Position numbers and translations under genes: made by a program. A stretch of DNA of 64,000 bases, taken from the NCBI GenBank assembly GCA_964017185.1, contig OZ024878.1, positions 14,889,351-14,953,350 on the forward strand, written 5' to 3'. Positions 57,122-64,000 of the stretch are shown here, piece after piece. Under the pieces are notes generated by a model, which was not told where the DNA came from, did not search any database, and worked only from the letters and a program-made list of their open reading frames with translations. Numbering within the stretch: the stretch's first letter is position 1; every line of letters begins with the position of its first letter. Source of the DNA: Rugalucina vietnamica. Its lineage: Eukaryota > Mollusca > Bivalvia > Lucinida > Lucinidae.

Positions 57122-57309
57122 GGCTACCGATACAGAGAGTGGATATTCTGTAGATTTTACTAAAGCATTGTTAGTCAGGCCTATGCACTCGCCGGGCATA
57201 CCACCGCGGTTCAACTTGTGTTTTTCTTTTTCTCCGTATTTCAGTAAGTTATTCGGCGCCCATGGATCTCCATCGTCGGTGATGTATAACTTATTGTACG
57301 TTTTCATAG
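57122..57309 (-). other. Unrecognised short frame, possible exon remnant
   Basis: A minus-strand frame from the Met at 57309 to the stop at 57119-57121 (MKTYNKLYITDDGDPWAPN..LLKYGEKEKHKLNRGG) has protein-like composition, unlike its surroundings. I do not recognise a family. No convincing splice sites; a poly-T tract lies just upstream. Confidence 0.2.
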
Positions 57310-57687
57310 AATAAGTTACAAAAAAAAAAAAAAAAAAAAAAAAACATAAATATAAATATGCGCAGCACATTGCATTACTGCTATGGGCATCTCAACGAGA
57401 GCTATATATATGACTTGTCCGATGACAAGTGCCCTTTAACATGCATACGCTCTAAAAAGTACAAGTAAGCAATGATCGGAAAAAGGCGCAATCAAAGAAA
57501 TTCCCACTCCAAAACCCGAGGTGTTAATTCCCATTCCAAAACCCGAGGTGGGAAAAAACTAAATTGACAGAGAAGATGTTTTTAAAATACAACCCCTGGA
57601 AACATTTTTTCTTTCATAAACCAACCTTTTGTACGTTTGCTTATTCTGTACAATCTTTGCAACGATAATACATTCTATCTCCATTGA

Positions 57688-58624
57688 GCCTAGGTATAAG
57701 TGGATATCGTACGAAACCCGTGCGATGTCCGTACGGAGTCACTATACGTTTTGATACAAAACGCAAGGCGGTCGTACGATAGTCGTAGGGTCTTCGAGGA
57801 CTTTTAGTGGACATAGTACGGAGTCCCTTGGACTTCTGACTGATACCTTGGTAACAATTAGCTTGTGATGCCAATTTTTGCATTTTCGTGCGGTCTCCAC
57901 AGGGTGACCCGTGATGTTCCTACGATTCTACGACTTCCTACGATCTCCTTAGCCTCTAAAATTTTGTAATAGTTTGCACTATTACAAATTTAAAAGATTT
58001 CTGCGATTTTCCCTACGATATTTTAGACATCGTAGGCGATAATGGGCTACGACGGTAGGTGTTTACAATTCATGCGGGCATCGTACGATTTTTGTTCTGA
58101 TTTTCTTTGATGTTCCAAGTCAGAACCATACGGAGATCGTAGGGCAATCGTAGGGTCTCCGCACACTTTTAGTGGAAATCGTAAAGAGCCCGTGCGATGC
58201 CCGTGAGGAGTCCCTACGATTTCTGACTGAGCCCTTGCGGTCTCCGTACGATAGCCGTGCGATGTTAGGTGTCCGTCCGTCTTTAAAGTACTACCAACGT
58301 CTTCGTGTACTCCCAAACGTGTACACCATCACAGTCATGGCTCCCCCAAAAGGAAAAGGCAAGCAGTCATATTGAAACCAAATGGTGAAATGTAACCATA
58401 TCCCATCAAAAGTGCCCGTACGATACTAACTGCGATATGTCTACGGGCTACGGTCTTGCGATTTTTAGAACCTTGTAAAAGTGCAGACTACTACAAAATC
58501 GTAGAGGCTATGGAGATCGTAGTAAGCCGTAAAATCGTAGGGGTATCGTAGGGTCACCCTGCGGAGATGCAAAAATATGTATCGTATGATCATCGCTAAT
58601 CGTAGGCCAAATGTAACCTAGGCT
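57688..58624. mobile_element. ~0.94 kb nested element with CGTACGAT subterminal repeats
   Basis: Outer ends GCCTAGGTATAAGTGG and inverted CCAAATGTAACCTAGGC. Inner inverted arms are TCTCCACAGGGTGACCC (57894) and GGGTCACCCTGCGGAGA (58551). Dozens of CGTACGAT, TCGTAGGG and CCTACGAT words lie in both orientations. Non-coding. Confidence 0.65.
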
Positions 58625-59821
58625 TTAGAACCAAGATTTGTTGTCTGGATATATCATTGCCATTGTTGTTTGCAAAGAAGGCCTACAGTGCCGGTGGAGG
58701 GGGGGGGGGGGTACCGTGCCCCAACTCTAACACTTTCGAAATCATTTCACCCTTTCCAATAGTTTCCATGGCGTAAATTCAATATAAATGAAATCATTAT
58801 TACGTGGTTTTATAGCAGGAAAGCAATCACAAACTGAAAAAATAATATATAAAAAAAACGAGGATATGCGTATGCATTTAGTAGTGGTGTGAGACCAAAT
58901 TTGAAAAAAAAATCAATGGAAATCGAATACTTTTGTTCACCTTCTGTAGTAGTCACATGACGCATGATGTCACTCTGTTATGACGACATCATTATAAAGC
59001 TAAAAAGAAGAAGGCATGACAGTTTTATGTGCTTGTATTTTCAAGCTTTTTTCTTGCTTTTGGGAAATTTATCTTGCTTCATGTGGTTACAAATTTGAGA
59101 AGATATGCCGAGATACACACTGGAAAAATCGGTAAGTACGTTTATTTGATCGATTGCATTCGAAAAAGGAATAATGACAACTGATCATTCTAGGCCAACA
59201 GTCCCCCCCATGAAATCATTGAGCAATTGCCCGAATTTGTTTCAACGTCATTAAAAAAAAACTTGCTATAAAGCTTGGTTATTTATGCGTCTTTAGTCGT
59301 CCCTTGTTTTTTAAACACGTGTTGATGTTGTTTACTGCGACTGCGCAAATTGGTTTCGAGTGTCAAAATCTTGTCTTCATTTACGGTCAATTTTCTCCAA
59401 AACCGTGTAAACTGGAAATCACACGTTCGACCCAAAGTTAGATTGACATCTCTAGAACACGTTGTTAAAATATTTTTGAAAACTTTTTATAGGCCCTAAA
59501 TTTCTGCCACAATTTTCTGGAGGCACTGTCGTGAATTGGTCAACCGATCCGATTTTGGTGGTCAAATTCGAGCGCTAATTTCTAGGACATATCTGATTCG
59601 TCAGAATGCAAATTAGGCTCAAGTTGAAGATGAGAAACCAAATTATCCACTGCATACGCATTTCTGCAGTTTCAATAGTTTTATACTCAAATATAGTGAG
59701 TTTAAAACACCGGAACTAGAATGGCGATTTTGTAGATTTTTCAAAGACAAAATATAGTCCCAAATGGCGGAAGCACAAAAATATTAGAATACAGCTACCG
59801 CCCATAGTTACCGACCGACTG
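58625..59821. other. Right interior of the 5.7 kb element
   Basis: No gene recognised. A 14-G run lies near 58699. Confidence 0.45.
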
Positions 59822-60427
59822 CAGGGTTATATCTATTTTCTTATTTTCTATCCAAAACATAGATTGTGAGTACTCATTAGAACCGCCGCAATGTTTTCGA
59901 CAGAACTATATAAAATATCAAATTCATTCCAATGAAAGTTTCAAATTTTACAGAGGAAAAACATCGGGCCTGTTTTCTGCATGAGCAATTTTCCGATAAT
60001 GGCACCACCTTGTCGCTCCATGCAAATTGCCCTCCGCCTAAGAATCTACTATAATTCACATTTGAACAAACCATATAGGTTGACATGCAAAGATTACAGC
60101 CTTATTATTTTGATTTTAGAATTAATATACAAATCTCAGTATTTATATGTGTATTTTTAAGTACTTCTTAACACACACCATTCATGTATTTACCTATTTT
60201 ATTAAGTATATTTTAAAATACTACGCTCTAGTTTGCTGAATCACTGTGTGAATGGATAATGGATAGGTACGGCTTGTTCTGGCCGGCAAGTCTAGGCTTG
60301 GTTACTCAAGCAATGAATAAATGGGAAAACTTAAACTGAATTGTTTATTTTTAGGCATTATTTACCGTTTATGAAACAGCGACATCCTGAGAAGATTTCA
60401 CCATTTCAAACAATAAACAAGTAAGAG

Positions 60428-62859
60428 ATGATCATGATTTTCTTCGTAAAATTTTACTTGTGTTTCGTGATATACGTTTCCTGTATGCTTTACTCCGCTG
60501 GGAGAGGTAAGTGCTTCATCTTACTGTCTTTATTCATTCTGACTTTGAATGGTGAAGCTGTCCTAAATAAAACAAAATGAGCCTGTGCGTGAGAAAACCA
60601 ACGATTTTGGGTTCAGACCAGGTCCGACACAGAAGATGGCTAGAGGATTAAGGAAGAAGAGGAATTGCACTATTCGTGCCAGCGAAAACAAAGGCGCGGA
60701 TCAGCTTCGCAGTCTGCGCCTTTGTTTTCGCCTGCTGCTCAGCTTCGCAGTTACTGCGAAGCTTATCCGCGCCTTTGTTTTCACCTAGGCATATTGTTGG
60801 TTTTCTATTAACAAAAATAGATGCATGTATTAGAAAAAAATGACATAAAAGCGCGTCTCGTTCATTGCAAGTCAATATAGTCTTATACATTTTATTTTCT
60901 GGTATTTTTAAAAACATGTAAAACATGCGCATATTTAACAAAGTCAACTTACCTGAATTGCAAGTGAGCTGAAATTCCAGTTTGCTCTCAATGTGCAAGG
61001 GGTTTGGTTTTTGCCCTGTATTCAATCATTACTTTTCAGACGCTAGTGACGCACAGCAGGATATTCAGTTTGTAAGACTACGCCACCGCAGACAAGCTAC
61101 CTCGAGTGATGAAACAAGTATACTCTCTTCAACAACCGCGGGTTCACCGTTCACAACTCCTTCTTCAATAGGTGAAACAAGCACACTCTCTTCCGCGACC
61201 TCGGGTCCACAACTCACTTCAACTGACGTAAACAACACATTTTCATCAACGACAACGGGTCCACAAACCTCAGTTCCTACATCACATGACGAAAGCATTT
61301 CATTCTCATCAACGGCTACTGTTCCAAAATCGCTGATCTCTGAAACATCTTATAGGTACTACACTTCCCGTGTTTACAAGACACCAGTATTAGTGGACAC
61401 ATTGTGGGAAGAGCTGGGCGAAACCAACATTATCGTTCCTTTGTCTGATTCTTATAGAATCGCGATTACAGTTTATCCACCTTTTAATTACACATTTTAC
61501 GGTCAAAGGGTAGGGAGCATTACCATAAACACTGGCGGGTTTCTTTATACGAGCGATTTTATACATCAGTGGCTTTCCGCCACAAACTATATTGCTCCTT
61601 TAATGGCGAATTTTGATACTAGGCTTGGGGGAGATCGGTCTGTGATCCTGTATAAAGCTTTTGACTCGAGGCTTGTTGTAGAATACAAAGACGTGTTCCT
61701 CCGTGAGCAGAATGAAACCAGCGACGAACCATTTCATTTTCAGTGTATTTTACACCAAAATGGTACCATAGTTTTCCTGTATAAAAAGATACCTATCCCC
61801 GTGTCTGAAATCAGTGCTAGGAACCACCCAATGAAAATAGGACTATCTGATGCATATTATATTGATAGTAATATAACTGGTACCACACGAAGAACAATAT
61901 ATGAATACAGTAGAATTGAAATAGACAAAAGTGTCATAGACGACGGTGTTGTTGTTATACTTACTCCGTTGCCAACTTGCAATACAGCAACTGATTGTGA
62001 AACTTGTTTAACAATGACAACTGACTTTACTTGCAAGTGGTGCTCTGCTGTTCGAAGATGCTCGAGCGGACTAGATAGGTACTTTGACGACTGGTTAAAA
62101 GCTGACTGCGTTGGCACAGCCACATCGGAAACCTGTACCCAAAGTACATCATCGTCAACATATACAACAGAGCGATCTACAGAAGCTTTATATGGAAACG
62201 AAACAACGCTTGCTCAACCATCAAACTCCACATTGACTTCATCATTACTCAGTGTAACAACGTCATATGCTGACACCCATGAAAACGGCACTACGTTTTC
62301 GCAAGGGTTAACGTCACTTATTACATCTTCTGTATCAGAAGAAACATCAACGACGAAGCCGTCATCCATAGGAGTTTCAATATCATCGACAGAGAACACA
62401 ACAACACTGTCTTTCGACAATGCTACGACGTCTCCGCAACGTACAGAATCAACGGCGTCATATCCGGCATCAAACGCTTCAATAGAACCTTTGTCAACAG
62501 TAGCACATTCAACGACCAATAATGAAGCATCAACATCTAGTTCAACAGCATCTCAGTCAACAATTATACAAAAAACATCGGCCGATGCAACACTGTCGAA
62601 ACTGTTATCCACAATCAAATCAACAACGCCAAAAGTGTCAGACAGAGCATCGACGATTTCACAAAGTGACGCCTCAACTACAATGCATCCTGCAACCCAG
62701 AATACTACGACATTGGCGAATCGTTTTTCTTCCACAATAGGGTTTACAACATACGGTCCAATTTCAAAAGGACACAGAACTTTATCAATAATGTTCAATG
62801 TTTTTATATCCAGCAGTATATTGTTTGCTAGACTGATTTTAAACAGCGATCTTATCTAG
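60428..62859 (+). CDS. PLXDC/TEM7-like protein, copy 2, two exons
   Basis: Same structure and lengths as the copy at 24381: exon 1 60428-60506 (signal peptide), intron 60507-61039 (533 bases), exon 2 61040-62859, 632 residues. Differences found in the coding sequence: Ala197Thr, Thr317Ser, Asn380Lys and one silent TCA/TCT change near 62178. All PSI cysteines and the nidogen-like landmarks are kept, so both copies should be functional if expressed. Flanks diverge more than the exons. May be a paralog or the second allele. Confidence 0.85.
60578..60810. mobile_element. Hairpin MITE family 1 in the copy 2 intron
   Basis: Orthologous to 24531-24761, with a single visible hairpin change restoring pairing (CTTTGTTTTCGCC here, CTTTATTTTCGCC there). 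Confidence 0.85.
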
Positions 62860-63302
62860 AAATTTTAGGATCTTCTAGTTTTATATACAGTAAGAGGTTT
62901 GCTTAATGGTCAGTCATATTATGATAGCTGAATTGTTATCAGTAGAAATGGTGGAAATGAAAAGAAGAACGGTTTTATTTTTAATCTTTATTAATATAAT
63001 TTCATGGGGACACAAAACATATAACGAACAAAATGCCATACGTGCACACCATGTACATTCTTGAAAACCACAAAATCATAACGTATGACGTAATTTATTG
63101 CGTCGTCCAAATAAGGATCACTTGTTAATGACATGATGACGAAATTGTAGAACAACACCTCTACCTTCAAAACACAACAGGATTTCCGGTGACTTTAGTA
63201 AATTCGCGGAATTTGTATTTAAATCCTTGTTTATAAAAATTTCATAATCTAATGAGAAAAATATATTGCCGCATCTACTGAAAACATGAATTTAGCTGTG
63301 CT

Positions 63303-63587
63303 CGACCAGATCCCGAGGTTATAAACTTTTTTCATGCTCAGCTCAGCTTAGACTAAAATTTATCCTGCCCATAAATGTTTAAATTTCCTATATACATGGG
63401 TACATCAAATATGTAACTGACCAGACTATTTTGTGGCACATATATTAGCAGGATAAATCACAGGCTTTTGTGATCTAAACCTGAAATTTCAATTTATTTT
63501 GGTCTATTTCAATACTTATGAGCAGTTTAAATTTCATGCTCAGCTGAGTTGAGCAAGAAAAAAATACAATTTCGGGACCTGGTCTGG
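63303..63587. mobile_element. CTCAGCTGAG MITE (family 4), copy 2
   Basis: Same element at the same site as 27256-27540, with inverted CGACCAGATCCCG and GGGACCTGGTCTG arms. Confidence 0.8.
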
Positions 63588-64000
63588 TATATCCACGAAA
63601 GATTGCTTAGAGCATGAAAGCTCATACGTATTTCGTAACCAGAGAAATGTTACCTTCTACGTAGCGAACGCAAATGCGCGTTTACTGCAAATGCGCGTTT
63701 ACTGCGCACATGATAGATGCGTCTTTTTTCGAATGCTGACAAAGTAAAGTTTTCTCTTGACGCGGCTCATTTTGATTTTATATCATTTCACCATTTTAAA
63801 ACATTCATTCATGACACTCAAACATGAAAATTGAAGTATATGATTGTTGCATGATACATGAACAAGTATAAATCATTATCTAAAACAAAACATGAGATAT
63901 GAGCAAAGTGATTCTGTATTTGAGCCCCAAACATGGCAAGGAGAGAAAACATAACATCCGTTTTAACTAAAGAAAACCGTTGATTAACCTGTATTGAATT

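Larger units (their letters stand above)
54157..57685. other. Interior of the 5.7 kb element: no recognised gene
   Basis: Mostly non-coding. Contains a CA/CGCA microsatellite (55085-55178), T- and A-runs (55658, 57319) and a small GAAAAGGTCC/GGACCTTTTC hairpin near 56008. A repeat at 57470-57560 is shared with 11880. Confidence 0.5.
54136..59821. mobile_element. 5.7 kb TIR element with 3-bp CAG duplication
   Basis: Interrupts a family 2 MITE relic whose uninterrupted homolog is at 23744-23960 (TATACAGGGG). Ends CAGTCGGGAACGG..ATGGGC and inverted GCCCAT..CCGACCGACTG share CAGTCGG and ATGGGC. CAG flanks both sides. A GGCCCTAAATTTCTGCCACA block occurs as a direct repeat near both ends (54531 and 59492). 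No transposase was recognised; superfamily unassigned. Confidence 0.65.

Overview
This is non-coding-rich, AT-rich animal DNA, most likely from a mollusc and probably a bivalve. Reasons: spliced metazoan genes (an adenosine-receptor-like GPCR and a plexin-domain-containing, PLXDC/TEM7-like protein), tRNA-derived SINEs with GGGACGTTAAAC/GGGACGTAAA tails, arrays built on GACCTTGA/AGGTCA that resemble bivalve pearl-type and Helitron-type repeats, and very many palindromic MITEs. The class assignment is inference; no species can be named. There is no bacterial gene, operon or CRISPR array.

Layout. 1-2970: an intact GPCR coding exon followed by three tandem copies of its 3' half, more decayed with distance. 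2970-9031: decayed repeats, two retroelement relics and MITEs. 9032-19633: a 10.6 kb block bounded by inverted CACTGCATGAAAA termini, with subterminal tandem repeats and nested SINEs, MITEs and a Harbinger-like element. 19724-22187: a 1.2 kb tandem duplication. 22046-27950: MITE-laden flank and PLXDC-like gene copy 1. 27950-37780: MITEs, a CTTT microsatellite, a pearl-like tandem array and SINEs. 37781-51285: a 13.5 kb foldback-like element whose arms are inverted 174-bp satellite arrays. 51460-53503: a Helitron-type element. 54136-59821: a 5.7 kb TIR element. 59822-64000: PLXDC-like gene copy 2 and its flanks.

The main structural point is that about 22,330-27,950 and 37,690-64,000 are two copies of one segment. 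The PLXDC-like genes differ at only four bases that I could find. The right copy has gained three insertions (foldback, Helitron, 5.7 kb TIR element), and the left copy preserves each empty site. That comparison gives the ends and target-site duplications to the base. The two copies could be a recent segmental duplication or two haplotypes placed in tandem by the assembler; sequence alone cannot decide.

Only three loci look like functional protein genes: the GPCR (93-1079) and the two PLXDC-like copies. They are not an operon and have no evident functional link. Most other reading frames are chance frames in repeats.
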